Of a DNA stretch of 64,000 nt, positions 10,999 to 24,359 are shown in pieces; positions within the stretch are counted from its first letter, which is position 1; every line of letters begins with the position of its first letter. The stretch covers positions 22,160,398 through 22,224,397 of the forward strand of contig NC_092577.1 of assembly GCF_037975245.1 (NCBI RefSeq), read 5' to 3'. This DNA is from Apostichopus japonicus (lineage: Eukaryota > Echinodermata > Holothuroidea > Aspidochirotida > Stichopodidae). The translations under genes were made by a program, and so were the position numbers. A model generated the notes under the pieces. That model saw only the letters and a program-made list of their open reading frames with translations. It ran no database searches and was not told the DNA's origin.

Positions 10999-13900
10999 CA
11001 TTGTGGACACTCGGGACCTAAAAATTGCCAATTGGGACCTGAGGTCCTATAACATCAAAATTGATGCCCCACCCCCCCCCCAATGAAAAAATTATAATAG
11101 GTGCGCCTAGGCGCGTGGAGTATGCCAAAGTGAGAAAAAAATCATATACAAGTTGACCGGAAGTGACCAAAAAATTATGTTATGTTATATATGTTATATT
11201 GGGCATTTCCAGGTCCCGAGTGTTCATTTTTTGGGGTCTATCTTCAAAAGTGGGGGATCGAGGGGTGCGATATTTGGTCAAAGGGCTGAACTGATGTCAC
11301 GGTACACCCACCCATACTTCCGGTCAGTTTGGGTCACATTACTATTTATCAGAGCCAAAAAATGCAAATGACTTGGTATACTACCTTACTGCTTCAGTTT
11401 GGAAAATGACTCCCCATAGGGTTAAGGTCGAAAATCGTAATCTTTGACCTTTGACCTCCAAATTTCTTGTGGATGTTTAGGGTCGATAGGGCACTAACAT
11501 ATCGAAAGGACAAGTATATATCACTACCGGTTCATGTGTTATAGGGGGTCAAAGGTCAAAAATGTCGTTCCTTCCAGAAATGGTCAAAAATCGTGAGAGT
11601 GGCCGATTTCCACGAAACTTGCAACGATGACGTGTGACGTCATAAGGAACAGTCACGTGAAAATTTCGGCCATGAGGTCATCGGGTCAATGGTCAAGCAG
11701 AGGTGAAAAATTTAATTCATAAAAAATCTTTTTTTTTTTATTGGATATGATAAGTCGGACCACCGAAAATGGTCAAAAGGGTTTTTTTTTTTTACCTTAG
11801 GTCATACCAATCTAAGATGGCTGCCACCCAAAGTTAACCCCAAAGTTAGCTTGGGGTTAGCATATTCGTTTCCTGTGTGTACACGATATGGTGTTTCGGG
11901 ACATAAATTGGTGTCGGGATGTAACTCGATGGGTACTATTACGTGATCATCTTAAACTTGTTTCAAGTCGTTTACTTCCGGAATGAGGGCGCTTTAAAGT
12001 TTTACCTAGTGGTGCGTTTCTGAGACCGGAGGAAGAAGTTATCGACCTGTAACTTACACTGAAGACTCATCACTTTAGGTTGTACAAAATGAGTGCCGTT
12101 TTTGGGGCTATTTTTTCTGACCGGAAGTGACGTTATAAAACGCAATATCATCGATTATTACAAAAATCGATCATCGATTGCCTTATAAATAGTAGCAAAA
12201 ATAATTCAAGACATCTTCTATTGATTCTGTGAGTTTCAATTTTTTTCATAAATATTACATAAAATGGCGGCTTTTAATAAATATTCATAAGAAAGTATTA
12301 AAAAATATTTTAAAAATCAGTCAAAGATCGGAAGCAGATCAAACGGCGTTTATATAATCTCTTCTTATTAGTGTTAACTAAATCTGGAATTTCAGGCAAA
12401 TCAGGTGAACTTCATATTGCCGCCGAAAAATAACGTCATAAAATTCGAACTCAGATGACGTCATAAATTCGAACTCGCGCAAACTACATGAAAATATTGT
12501 TCCCAATAGTTTCGGACATGCTGAATCCATTGGTGCTATTTAAGAAGTGATCTGATGTTTCGTTGCTGAGATATGGGTACAAACATGTGAAAAAGAGGGT
12601 CGATGTGACGTCACGCTTCATCAGCAGCAGGGACCCGGTGGGAACGGGACTTCCGGTAATAAAAGAACACAGAAGGTGCTCTCCATCGATTTTAACTTTG
12701 TCTGATTTCAATTCGATCTAAGGTGGTAAAAAAACTAATCAAATGTTGCCGTCGTCGCAGGCGTCCTTGTTTAGGGTTATTTTAAATACTACCGGTGAAA
12801 AACACCTATTTTTGGGGGGGCATCCAAAACGTATAGACTATAACCCCTTCCCGAAAATTAATGCTACCGTATGGGTTGTCTACACGTAGCTACGATTCTT
12901 GTCTTTTACATTGCAAAAATTCAGCCCTGTCACGTACTTTCAGTGGAAAGGAAGGGGTACCCAACAGTGGTACTTTTTTTAACTTTTCAAGACAAAAACA
13001 CCTATTTTTGGCGGAAATAGAAATCATATAGACGAAAAGCCTTTCCCAGTCAGATAATTACACGAAATTGGTGTATAACAAAAACAGGGGTGTCTTCTAC
13101 TCCACGTCTACTTGAGATGTCGATGAGTACTTCAGAGAGGACAGGAGGGGGGGTGGAAAGAGGGGTTTTTCAAAATTTTGCACTTAGGCCTATATAAAGA
13201 ACACGTATGTTTACAGGAGCTTTTGGGACCCCGTATTTTCAAAACGGAAGCAGATATGGACATGGGAGTTGCAGATTTGGGCTCCTGGGCATCGATTAAC
13301 CCATGTGACGTCATTTGAGCCAATTTTGGCAAAAAATATTTTTTTTAGGTGAAAATACTTTTTGTCGCAAAGACGGTAAATGTGTATCTTTTCTGGTAGT
13401 TTGCGACACGCTGATCATGAATCAGAAGTTTATTATTGAATTGGGTGTTGTGTGGGGCAGTGAGAGGCAAAACATCTAGGGAGGGGGCAGGGGCCCGAGT
13501 GGGGTGTCTCCAAAAAGAAACAAATCACATCTAATTTGGTGCTACTATGGGCGCTGATTATGAATCTGAGATTATTTTGGCGGTTCGGAGGCGTGGTGGG
13601 TGGTGGTGGCATGAAATGCCTTCCGGGCGTTCCATGGCGCAAGCTACGGAGACTTTTTGGCTGACTGTTTGGACTTTTTAGGTTAAGACCTACAAGTTTC
13701 ATTCTTTTTTGGAAAGGGGACACCCTAGCGGTGGTACCCTGAAAAGATGGCTGCAATTGGATCACCCAAGTAACCATGGTAACGCTCCAAAGTAGAAGGG
13801 TCGGGATTTTCACGTACATACCGGGGTAGTAACACTAATTATTATGACCTTTTCGGATTTTTTTTTCAAAATGACCTCACTATCACCACGGGAAAGAAAC

Positions 13901-14466
13901 ACACCTAGACGTTCTATCCTATTCTGGAAAGCGGACACCCTAGCGGTGGTGCCCTGAAACGATGGGGGTAATCAGACTGAACCAGTAACCATGGTAACGC
14001 TCCAAAGTATAAAAGTCGGTATTTCCACTTATATAGTAATTTAGTGTAAGCAAATAGGTTAATGAATTTTCCATAATTAACCGAATATGCAAATGAACTG
14101 AAATTTATATGACGTCATCGGTATGATGTAAAGGACCAGAAAAAAGTTTGCAGAAGCCCCCCCAAGATTTTCATGGGGGTTGGGGGTCCCCACCCCTAAA
14201 TTCCCCCCCCTCCAATTTTCACCAAACTGGCGCAAATTTGTCGGTGCTGGTGTATCCAATATGATCAATTTCGATCCCCCACCCCCGGGGAAGCATTTTT
14301 TTAAAACATTTTGTAAAGTCCTGACTGTCGTTTTTCATTAGGTCACGATTGTCTACTTTAGGTCCTGATTGTCCACTTTTAGGTCCCGAGTGTCCACTTT
14401 CAGGTCCCGACTGTCCATTTTCAGGTCCCGACTGTCCATTTCAAAGTCCCGACTGTTCGAATGTCT
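10999..14466. mobile_element. ~3.4-kb non-coding element with inverted repeat ends, inserted in the satellite array
   Basis: This block separates two halves of the array at the point where intact units read ..gaacctacgattag... The left end contains GTGGACACTCGGGACCT. The right end contains the inverse, AGGTCCCGAGTGTCCAC, inside five 20-21 bp tandem copies of the (AGGTCCCGACTGTCCATTTT)-like unit (14340-14455). Diverged copies of the target (AACCCTAATTAG left, AACCTGCGATTAG right) flank it. The interior has no long ORF. It holds internal duplications: about 110 bp at 13711-13822 and 13926-14036, and CACCTATTTTTGG near 12808 and 12992. Many tgacgtca and ggtcaaaggtca motifs are present. It looks like a large non-autonomous DNA transposon. 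The superfamily is not identified. Confidence 0.65.
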
Positions 14467-16110
14467 GAACCTGCGATTAGTTCTATTCCGCTTAACAAAA
14501 TCAAATTTTAGGCTAAACACCTTTCCTTTACAATAGGTCCTCACTAATATTATTTTAAACTCTTCATGTGTGTTACGTCCCTTGGAGAGCTGTGAAATAT
14601 TATGCATGCATGGAGTGCATATTCACAGAGTAAAACGGTTTATAATTTTAACAGCTAAACTTAATAGTCAATAAAACCCAGAAAAAGATGGGAAATGACA
14701 TCAGACACACATCTAGATACGGATGACTATAATTTCGAGGAACCAAAGTGACCGAAACTAAATCACTCTTTTTGTTCTTTCCTTAAACCTACGATAAGTA
14801 CTATCGCTTAACAAAATCAAATTGTAGCCTATATGCACATTTCCTTTACAATAGGTCCTCACTAATATATTACATGTATGTTATGTCCCTTCTTCTGCCT
14901 GGAAGAGCTGTGAATATTTATAACATGCATGCATGGAGTGCATATTGACAGAGTAAAGACTAAAACGGTTTATTGTTTTAACAGCTCAACAGCTCGAAAA
15001 AAAGTTCAAATTTAGCCTATACACCTTTCCTTTACAATAGGTCCTCACTAATATATTATCATCTTGTACTCTGCATGTGTGTTATGTCCCTTCTTCTGCC
15101 TGGAAGAGCTGTAAGTATTTATAATATGTAAGAATGGAGTGCATATTGACAGAGTAAAGACTAAAACGGTTTATCGTTTTAACAGCTCAACAGCTCAAAA
15201 AAAAAAAAAATTAGCCTATACAACTTTCCTTTACAATAGGTCCTCACTAATATATGATTATCTTGTACTCTGCATGTGTGTTATGTCCCTTCTTCTGCAT
15301 GGAAGAGCTGTGAATATTTATAATATGCATGCATGGGTGCATATTGACATAATAAAGACTAGAAAGATTCATCGTTATAACAAGTCAATTCAATAGCAAA
15401 TAAAACTGAGTAAAAAAAAGGAACTGACATCTTATACACAATTTAGATACAGATGACTATTCATTCGGGGACCCAAAGTGACCCAAACTATATCACCTTT
15501 TTTTGTTCCTTCCTTGAACCTACGATTAGTCCTATTACGCTTAACAAAATCAAATTTAGCCTTTACACATTTCTTTTACAATAGGTCCTCACTAATATAT
15601 TTTTATCTTATACTCTACGTGTGTGTTATGTCCCTTCTTCTGCCTGGAAGAGCTGTGAATATTTATTATATGTAAGAATTGAGTGCATATTGACAGAGTA
15701 AAGACTAAAACGGTTTATCCTTTTAACAGATCAACTCAGTAGTAAATAAAACTGGGTAAAAGATAGGAACTTACATCAGATACACATCTAGATACGGATG
15801 ACTATTCATACGAGGACCCAAAGTGACCCAAAATGCTATTTTTCTTCTTACCTTAAGCCCGCCATAAGTCCTATTTCGCTCAACAAGAATCAAAGTTTAC
15901 CATACACATTTCGTTTACAATAGGTCCTCAATAATATATTAGTATTATTGTTTACTCTTCATGTGTGTTTTAGAAAGGTTTGCCCACATGGAATGCACAT
16001 TGATGGAATAAAGAGCACAAAGATCATTAATAAAAACGGATTAGGAAGGATTAAATGACATCCTATACACATCTACATACGTATGACTATTCATTCCAGG
16101 ACCTTATATA
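14467..16110. repeat. Satellite-like array, right block (six units)
   Basis: Units marked by TTACAATAGGTCC near 14527, 14845, 15031, 15229, 15575 and 15914. Spacing ranges from about 185 to 345 bp because units are truncated internally. Conserved blocks: taacaaaatcaaatttagcc, cttctgcctggaagagctgtg, TGCATGCATGGAGTGCATATTGA, and gatgactattcattcgagga. It continues the left block at 9950-10998. Confidence 0.85.
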
Positions 16111-16711
16111 TGTAAGAAGCATAGAAAGATTAATCGTCTCAATTACTCAACTCCAAAATTGCAAAAGCTAATTACAAAATTAAAAACGGCTTATATGTAC
16201 GGACTGCAATTGCTGACATTGCTCAACAACATTGTCCAACATACATTGAGATTTCTACATGTACATAACAACTCATACCACTCCTCGTATAACGTGTCAC
16301 AGTTGGTCGCACACCCTCTTACAGAGGACATAACTGTCACTCACAACATACAAAATATAAACACAAAATAGAGGGCGCTATACAGATAACACCTATAGTG
16401 TGTGAATAATCCGGCGAAAGTGTGCGAGGCTGTCACACAGATTTTCAATATTACTGCATTCTTGAGGACTTTCTTAAAACTTTCATTTTTGGTCCCTCGG
16501 GGCCCTCGGGGCTGTTTAATGATAAATTCCTCTGAGGACGTGTGTTTAGGTCCTCGCTTGTCTTGAAGTCCTCGCAGTGAAGGTGTGTTGTCAAATGCGA
16601 GTCCTCTGAAGTATACTAGGGCAAACGCACACATACACACACACACACGCCAACCTGAATACATAGGTTCCTTTGCTTTCAGCAAGGAACCAAAAACCAA
16701 CAATTTTCTAG

Positions 16712-16756
16712 TACGCTTCGCGCCAAACGATGGTGATGCTCCGCTCAGATAGTCGT
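16712..16756 (+). repeat. Dispersed ~45-bp repeat, copy 1
   Basis: The segment GTACGCTTCGCGCCAAACGA with the following TGGTGATGCTCCGCTCAGAT matches a second copy at 17578-17622, which differs at a few bases. Both are on the plus strand, followed by unrelated sequence. Probably the conserved end of a repeat family. Confidence 0.6.
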
Positions 16757-17577
16757 GCATACAACTTTGCAAATCCTGGCTAAGCCTGTGACTTTTAATG
16801 AAATTCTGTGGGTCAAACTCAAAGCTATTTCGAATGTAAAAAAATTGTTAAGATATTAACAAGAAAAAACTCTTATTTGGAAGATTCCTACATTAGCAAC
16901 TAGCATGATTTCACCTCATTTTGTTTCAAAAGAAAACTTGTTCCTTGTTTCCCAATTTGCACATTGGATATTGCAGTGCTGGTATGCATATTTAGGGGTG
17001 GGGGGGCGTTGATGGAGTGATGTGTATACGCAAATAAGATAATACAATAAGAGTTATAAAGGGTACTAAATATTAGGCTGCATCAGTCCAATCGAATTTC
17101 TGCAAAGTGTCCTTTGATGTCGGTGCCCCCCCCCCCCCAGATTAAAAGTGCTTCAGCCGCCCTTGACCTGGACATCCCCAACATGAGTGTATATAAGAAA
17201 CATTTTCTTTTTCATGGATGGCGGTGGGGGGGGGGGAGTGTCTACAAGCCTAGAAGTACAGGTTTATCATATTCTTTGTCAGACAAATTGCAGTCTCACC
17301 CGACACAGCGACATTATCCCACCTACGAATCGTTGAACAATGTATGTTTTTCTGGAGGTAGCTGAGTACTGTGTTCAAATAATAAATAAGGTAACTAAAT
17401 AGGACCTTACAAAATATATTGTCCCATTTTTCCCCTTCAAAGTGATGTTACCATTTTTTCTTGTAAATTTCTAAAACGTGAGATAATAAAGTAAAGAATG
17501 TTTACATGCAACTTGCAAGGCCTGAGAAGTGCCGTTTCCGGCAATCTGAGAGGCATTGTTTGCCAAAAGATTTATTG

Positions 17578-17622
17578 TACGCTACGCGCCAACCGATGGT
17601 GGTGCTCCGCTTAGATAGTGTC
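17578..17622 (+). repeat. Dispersed ~45-bp repeat, copy 2
   Basis: Partner of the 16712 copy (GTACGCTACGCGCCAACCGA, then TGGTGGTGCTCCGCTTAGAT). Its context is a G/C-tract region ending in a ..GTACGCCTATGATGAGG-type junction, suggesting insertion debris. Confidence 0.6.
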
Positions 17623-18766
17623 ACGGGAACTTTCGGGCACAAAAAGTTCTGCCCCCCAAACTGAAATGGTCCCGTACGCCTATGATGAGGGGTCATCATT
17701 TTGGTAACTTCTCAAGATTGTCATGGGGGCACATATGACTTTAGACACACTCCTGTGACACACTCCTGTGTCTAACATGTGGTGCTAACCTGCTGAGGTC
17801 CACTTTCAAAAATGTTGTGCCCTCCCACATAGAATATCCTGAAAATGTGATAGGTGTATAGGAAAATTTCTTCCTATGCATCTAAGGGTGCAAGTTTACA
17901 ATTTTTTTGGTGTGCAAACAAAGAATATGATGAAAGTATTAACAGTAAAGTAATTCCTTTTTATCTTGGAAATGTCCATGAAATACCACTATTCCTTACC
18001 TACAGATGCATATCACCACCTTCCTTGTATAAATAAACATGTTTATTTCAATACAGTGCTGCTGTACCAATTTTTTTTTTTTTTTTTTTGGGGGGGGGGT
18101 GTTCATCGGAAGGGGAATATTGATTAAAAAGGGAACATTCATAGACATAACATTCATAGTCCTGTAGGAGCCGCACAAACTCACACAATCTTTATGTGCT
18201 TCCACACCATAGGTCCAATTTATAAACAAAACACTGCTACGTCATGAAGAGGGAATTGATTGGTAAAAGGGGAAGGAATCTAATGACAAATCAACACTTG
18301 CATGCATGGCGATGACCTCACTGCTAAAAGTGACAAATGAGAGCTAAAACAAATATGTGTCTACTGACATTCACAACTAAGACCAGAACCAGTTGTTAGC
18401 ATGTGTTATTCTGCGAAATTTACAGTGCAAGGAACAAGACAAGATAGTGAAATACTATAAATACAATAAAAAATTGGCATGAGAAACTTTCTGCCTTGCG
18501 AAGTCAATCAAAGAATTTATAAAGGGCATTCTGAGGGACCTGGAAATTAAAGAGCAAGAGATCGGCACTGTGTTATAAATCTAGACACATTTTTGCATGA
18601 CACCATGCATACATGATCAGTACCAAACACTAATAATAACTTCAATATCACTAGTTTTTTTGGGGCCCAGATTCAGCATGACTGATAGCAAAATGTTTAC
18701 ACTATAAATTGTTACCTATTTGATACATGTGGAACAAATCTGATGATGTTCACTGACAATAGATTT

Positions 18767-21700
18767 CTAAAACAGAGATACCACAAAGTCTCTAACAGCC
18801 CTAAAATATGCCGTTCTTTCACTCTTGTTTTGGAGATTTTCAAATCTGTTGAACTGTCCTTCAAGTTCTCTGCTCTGTTCAGCTGAAAGGTGAATTGTCT
18901 GTGGAACATTCACCTGGTGGTCTTCATGTTCACCACCCTCAATATCTTCAACTCCATATTGAACAGTCTCATCCTGTATAAAAGAAAAAAATTAAATCTT
19001 ATCTGATCACCCGATATGCTGAAAGTCCAATTATGGGTTTGTTCAGTAACCATATCAACATGTTTTCATATCATATATTGCTATTGAAAAATTGCACTGG
19101 ATTAAAGGTTTGTGGACATGTAACAGATTCATCTCAAACTCTTGAAAATGAAAATCAAGTGTAAAAGAACAAACTCCTGCCCTATCAAGTGAAAAAACCT
19201 TGTATTGACAATAAATGCATTGGAATGAACAATATATGAAACGAAGGAGTTTAGACTTAAAGGAGATATGTGACGTGGAAAGTTGTATATCGAAACGTGG
19301 GTTACTAATACCAGGGAGGTGTTATTTAAATAACACCTCCCTGTTAATACCATGGATCGAGAAGGAGCTGCAGGCTAAACTATGCTCTTTGAAATTAACA
19401 TGTAGCCGACAATAATCCTGTCTTTCACTCAGAAGTATGTATGCAATGTAACTTAATCCAATTTAATGTTATTAGCATATATTTAAACACAACTTTGCAG
19501 GCTGCTACAAGATTGATTGAAGACATGTTGTCCATGCAGGTGTTTGTGAAACTCTTAAGAAGATGGATTATAAAAGTTCACAGTACACTCAATCGATAAA
19601 ATGTGACAGTTGCAGCTCCTTGCTAATACCAACACATTGCAGCTGTTGCTAGTTTGTAGCACTGTATGATAATTTTATTCGCTGATATAGCTAGGACAAA
19701 AAGTGGAAAACAACATTTATTTTTGTTTTGATCATCACTTCGTTTTGAATCGCAAGTGCATGGTACGTCTATTTCATTCTTCAACGCAAAATGCCAGTAC
19801 GATCACTTCACTTTCATTTTCTACACCTTTTACTGTGTGGTAGTATGAATACGTACTGAGCAGGTGTCAGTCCTTGTCGTATAGGCTCAAGTTATATGCC
19901 TTTTGTGTGATGTGCTAGTAGCACTCTCTGAACCGGGAAGGGCTACATGGTTCGGTCATTTTACACTGCGTCGTTTACTGAAATGTTGTTTTTAGGTGTC
20001 TACAGACCTTTCTAACCAGTTTGCACTCACATCAGTCCTGCACATAAATTCACTCAGTCGGAATTGTCACATTAGCATCTTGTCTGGAAAACTAATATGG
20101 TATGAAATCTATGCAGACGAAAGCCCCTGGCAAACTTTGTCCAGTCAGACGTTAAATACGAAACGTAGCAGATTTAGTCCAGCCAGAAACCTTGCACAGC
20201 TCAAGCCAATAGTGTCGGGTGACGGTCTGCACAGTTGGACCAAATATGTTGTAACACTGGTAGTATATGTTGTGGGTCATAAACATTAGCTGCATGTATG
20301 GTTTTCAACCTTGTTCTTGTGACCGCAATTGGACGCACTTTTTTCTTGGTCACAGCTACACTAAACTAAACATATATGTTTTAAATCATGCTAGTTTTAA
20401 TGAAAGGTAAATAAGTGTGAATGATAATATTTAACTGGTTGCACTCTTATGCTGGTTTCTGAAATTGATACACAACAAGAAAAAGGTTGCATGGGAGATC
20501 CAGTGCATTGGAATACGTACTGGTTTTGTATTTCTTACATGTGCAAAACTGCGTATATATCAATCTCGTTTTCACACATATTGATATGCCAACTCAATTT
20601 ATATTGAACTTGATGTTACCTAATTGTACAAATTAATGAAGCAATCAACTGACTCACATCGTTAAGATAATCGATTGGATAGCCATTATTGGAAGCACTC
20701 GTCCACAACTGCAGTGGTGTTTGGTTTCCAGCAGTTCTGATTTTGTGATGAATGTAAGTTTCTCTAAAAGCCTTAAGGTGTTTATTTATAATTGGCTGGA
20801 ACACATAGTGCAGGGAGAATAGGTCCACATCGCTGCAGCAATCCAACATCCCTTCATCCTCCATGTTATGAAACAAGTCATAGTAGACACTCAAGCATGA
20901 CTGTACAAAGAAAAGGTATTCGGGATTGGTTATAAACTGCACACATATTAATGTTGTCAAATTTACAATACATCTCATATTACATGAATTATTTCAACAG
21001 TAGAGCTTATTGTATTGTTGCAATCTAGTACAATTTCCTCCAAGGTGGTAAGAAAAACAGTATAAGAATTTGAACCAAAGGTGACCATATTTTAAAATCT
21101 GGCATATTTGGGGCCAATACAGCATACCTTTGACGCGTTGGAAATGCCATTTCCTGCAACGTGCGAGACGTTTTAATTCTTCTGCAGAATTTATCTACCC
21201 ATGCAAATTTGAAAATACCACGGCTGGAGTAGGTAACTGCCAGCAGGTATCTCTAAGTATTGTTCAGACAAATAAAACAATCTCAGTTTTATTAATTGAC
21301 ATCGCATTCACCTTGAAAACATCTCGCCAAAGTCGTTCAATCCTCTGGTTGTGAACTGACTTTCCAACAATAAAGCTTCCCCTCCCTGGGCCTCTGAGAG
21401 GATGTGCTAACATGAAATCGCAGACTTTAATGTTTTCACCACCCTTGTCAGACCGGACTCTCTCAGGCAAACCATACTCATCTACAGCGTCGTGAAAAGC
21501 TTTCAAGACAGTAGAAACTTTGTTGTCGGTTGAACACACTAAAAAAACAGGTATTCGGCTGTACCCATCTATACCACCATGAATGAGAAATCGCCACCTG
21601 TAATTTAATCAAATGGAAGCATAAATTAAATGTTTAGACTTGGTTAATACTGCAATTTCTACAGGCATGTAATTTGGAAAATTGAATAATGGAGTAACAT

Positions 21701-24359
21701 TTTTTGCAGTATATTGTGTGCATATACATGAATGTGTAACCCAGATGATTGCAACATGTTATTTTAGCAGTGCATATTGTACATGAATATACTTGATGTC
21801 CTGCTTGGTATAATACTTTGGATTGGCTGTGATGAATATGTATTACCAATATTTATTTTGTAAAGGTTGGCAGAGCGAAATCACTGGAATGAAAACCATT
21901 ACCATGTTACATCATCAGTGCTTATTAGGTGCAATAGTCCCATACCAGGTACATACATTTTCTATATACTGCATATATGATTATTGATACCTTTATGGTA
22001 AGGATCTGTTAATTAAAGGAAAGTACAGGTGAAACAGGGCTACATGAATGTCCTGTCAGTAGTCTTCGGATTAATGTCACGCTAAATACTTAGGTCAAAC
22101 AGTGAGAAGATGACATTTGTTGTTTTGAGTGCCAAGCACTGAAAATTCAAATCAATTTATTTCATTTAACAATTGAGGTCAAATGGGGTTACTTATTGAA
22201 AGGGTGGTTCTACTTCACCTTATTGATAATGACATGGGATCACTCAAACTTGTGACTTAACAATGGTGCCTAATTTGCATTTAGTTCAAAATGTGATAGA
22301 CACAACTACTTTGGGACAGTGTGGGGAATGGGTGTGCTGCGAGAATCCTCTTTATACCACCTTACTTTCAATGTAAACCAACCTTATAAGCTTATGATTG
22401 CCATCAATATGCCATAGTGCATTTGGCCCTGCTACACTATATTCCCTCCTTTTCAGTGCGGTTTTCCTCCGCATTTCAACACCTGGAGAGAAGTTTAAAA
22501 TGGTAGATAATGCCACAATATGAACAGATATTCCACAGTACTATATTATTGATATTGACATTTGACAGGCCTAATTGAAATAAGCCTCAAAAAGGGCATG
22601 GCAAAAGTCGGTAGTTTCTAGTGGAGAAGGGCATCATGGCAAATGGGAAGGGTATGGGGGTATGGTGGCAAAAAAGAATCGGAGAAAGGGCAAGATGGCA
22701 TTTTTCGTCTAAAGAAAAAGTGTTATGGGGCACCAATTGCAAAGGGCATGGTGGCAAATTTTAGCCATCGGTTGGGTGTCTTTTTCAGGGGCATTGTGGC
22801 AAACATGGAGAGCACAGTGGCTTTTTGCCATCGGTGCCACCGGTTATGTCAAGCCCTGGCAGTAAATTATCATTAAAAAAAATATAGGATATATGACACA
22901 TTCATTCTGTCATTGTTATATATTCATCTAGCAGCAGGCCCCATCTAGAGGGAGGTGAGCTATAGGACATCATATGTCCAGCCCTGTGACCATTTTTTCC
23001 CTTTTGTTTACTCTGTTAAGTCACATTGCCTTAAAAGAGCAATCCCTTTCACTCAGTTCTGCTTTTTTACATATTTACATTCATTCTATGACATATAGGT
23101 CTATCTTCACTGTATTTGGTGATATTAAAGCATGATATGATATGAAATAAACTAATTTGTTTCTCCTAGCCTTTTCATAATTTGTTTGCAGGATTTTTTC
23201 GCATTGTTTGAGGGGCCTGTAGGATTGGTGTGCATGAGGTTCCTTCATCAAACCTTCAATTTAATCATCTTACGTCTTATTTAAGCCTTTATCGGTGTAT
23301 AACCTCTTTCCAAATTCTAATAAATCAATTAAAGAAACCTTGAGGGTCTACTCTTCTGATTGCCTGACGAATCCTTTCTCTGGGAATACAAATTCCTTTG
23401 CTTTCCAATGCACCTGACACCATTTTTTCCCCATGCGTTGGACTCTGTAGTAGTATTTCCGATACCATGTCATCTAGTTGTGCATCTGCATTAAAATAAT
23501 GATGAAGAAACATATTCTTCAATACTCTGTTGATTCAAATTACTATTTTACAGTTTATACCTTTAAGGTCTGTGGCAAAAAGAAAATAGCATATAGTAAG
23601 GCACAGCTGGGGAATCAAAAGCATTCTTGACATTTCAATGATGGGGAAATTGCTGCTTGTGAATAATAGTGTGTATAACAATATCAAGAGTTAAAAACTG
23701 AAGCTATATTAAGCACGTTCTTGGGGATCGATGGTTCCACCTGCTGGGGCTTCGAAATTTTGTTGCTTTGCTACCACTGGATTTTATTTTTGTGATGCCC
23801 AATGGTCGCAGACAATGGTGTTTAAAGTATTAGTAATGTATAGGCAAGGAGAACGGGAACATTTCTACAGGAAGCCTGATACTCCTAGTCCTACGCATAC
23901 TAAGCTCTGCATACACACATAACTGTGCCAAATCTAAATTAAAACGGTAACTTATGTTTGGGTTCTTAAGTTATGCTCGGAATTAATCCATGACCTAGTA
24001 CTTTATTACGCCTATATCCAGGCCATTTGTAGAACACCTAAAATGCATACGTTACCAGACCTGTATATAATTTAAAGAAGTAACAGTTTTGGAATATCAT
24101 TTAAATTAGAGAATAGGCCTAGCCGAAGCCTGGCCTAGCATGTAGAAATAGCCTAGAAATCGTAACTTTACCACATTAACAGTAGCACCTCACCAGTCTT
24201 TTCTGAATTTAAGTCTTTCTTTCTCAGCTGTAAATCACGTCTTCTCCTCTTCACAGTATTTTCACTGACACTCAACATTTCTGCCATTTGTCGATTTTTG
24301 AAACCCATCTTCACATATTCCTCCACTTTTTCATCTATTTCATATGACATTTTGAACAT
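18767..24359 (-). CDS. Integrase-core (DDE) domain protein, six exons, 382 aa, apparently intact
   Basis: Six minus-strand exons join in phase: 24359-24194, 23485-23339, 22482-22383, 21597-21312, 20900-20658 and 18973-18767. They sum to 1,149 nt with a single terminal TAG. The N-terminus holds a helix-turn-helix ([20 protein letters not shown]). The core has the integrase triad: Asp131 in LWHIDGNHK, Asp188 in RSDKGGEN and Glu225 in [12 protein letters not shown], with 36 residues between the last two. [11 protein letters not shown] and the later [12 protein letters not shown] are hallmarks of the metazoan integrase-core family (often annotated as integrase catalytic or core domain protein). 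The C-terminus is acidic and helical. The family is multi-copy in invertebrates and fish. It is thought to derive from a mobile integrase, but most members have introns and no LTRs. Here too I see no LTR or TIR around it. It may be a domesticated gene. Confidence 0.85.
19312..19343. repeat. Perfect 32-bp palindrome with flanking direct repeats
   Basis: CAGGGAGGTGTTATTT is followed directly by its exact reverse complement with no spacer. TAATAC occurs just outside both ends (19306-19311 and 19345-19350). It looks like two fused terminal inverted repeats of a deleted element, with its target duplication. It lies in the last intron of the integrase-core gene. Confidence 0.85.
22585..22860 (+). 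repeat. Degenerate short repeats of AGGGCATGGTGGCAAA type
   Basis: About six diverged copies of an AAGGGCAT-GTGGCAAA motif spaced roughly 25-60 bp, between exons 2 and 3 of the integrase-core gene. Purine-rich plus strand. No coding meaning seen. Confidence 0.5.

Larger units (their letters stand above)
16111..18766. other. Intergenic, simple-sequence rich, no gene
   Basis: A (CA)n stretch at 16630-16650 and homopolymer C, G and T runs near 17125, 17228 and 18070-18100 are visible. The ORF at 16341-16772 on the minus strand has no family features and I do not call it. The 3' end of the integrase-core gene begins at 18767. Confidence 0.4.

Noticed and set aside
13433-13819. 128-codon minus-strand ORF
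   Set aside because: Lies inside the non-coding 3.4-kb element over its internal duplication; Pro/Arg/Ser-rich chance frame.
14353-14607. Repetitive DLKxDSRDLK-type ORF on the minus strand
   Set aside because: Translation of the 20-21 bp subterminal repeats; not a protein repeat.
16341-16772. 143-codon minus-strand ORF
   Set aside because: Crosses a (CA)n stretch and a dispersed repeat; no domain, no splice signals.
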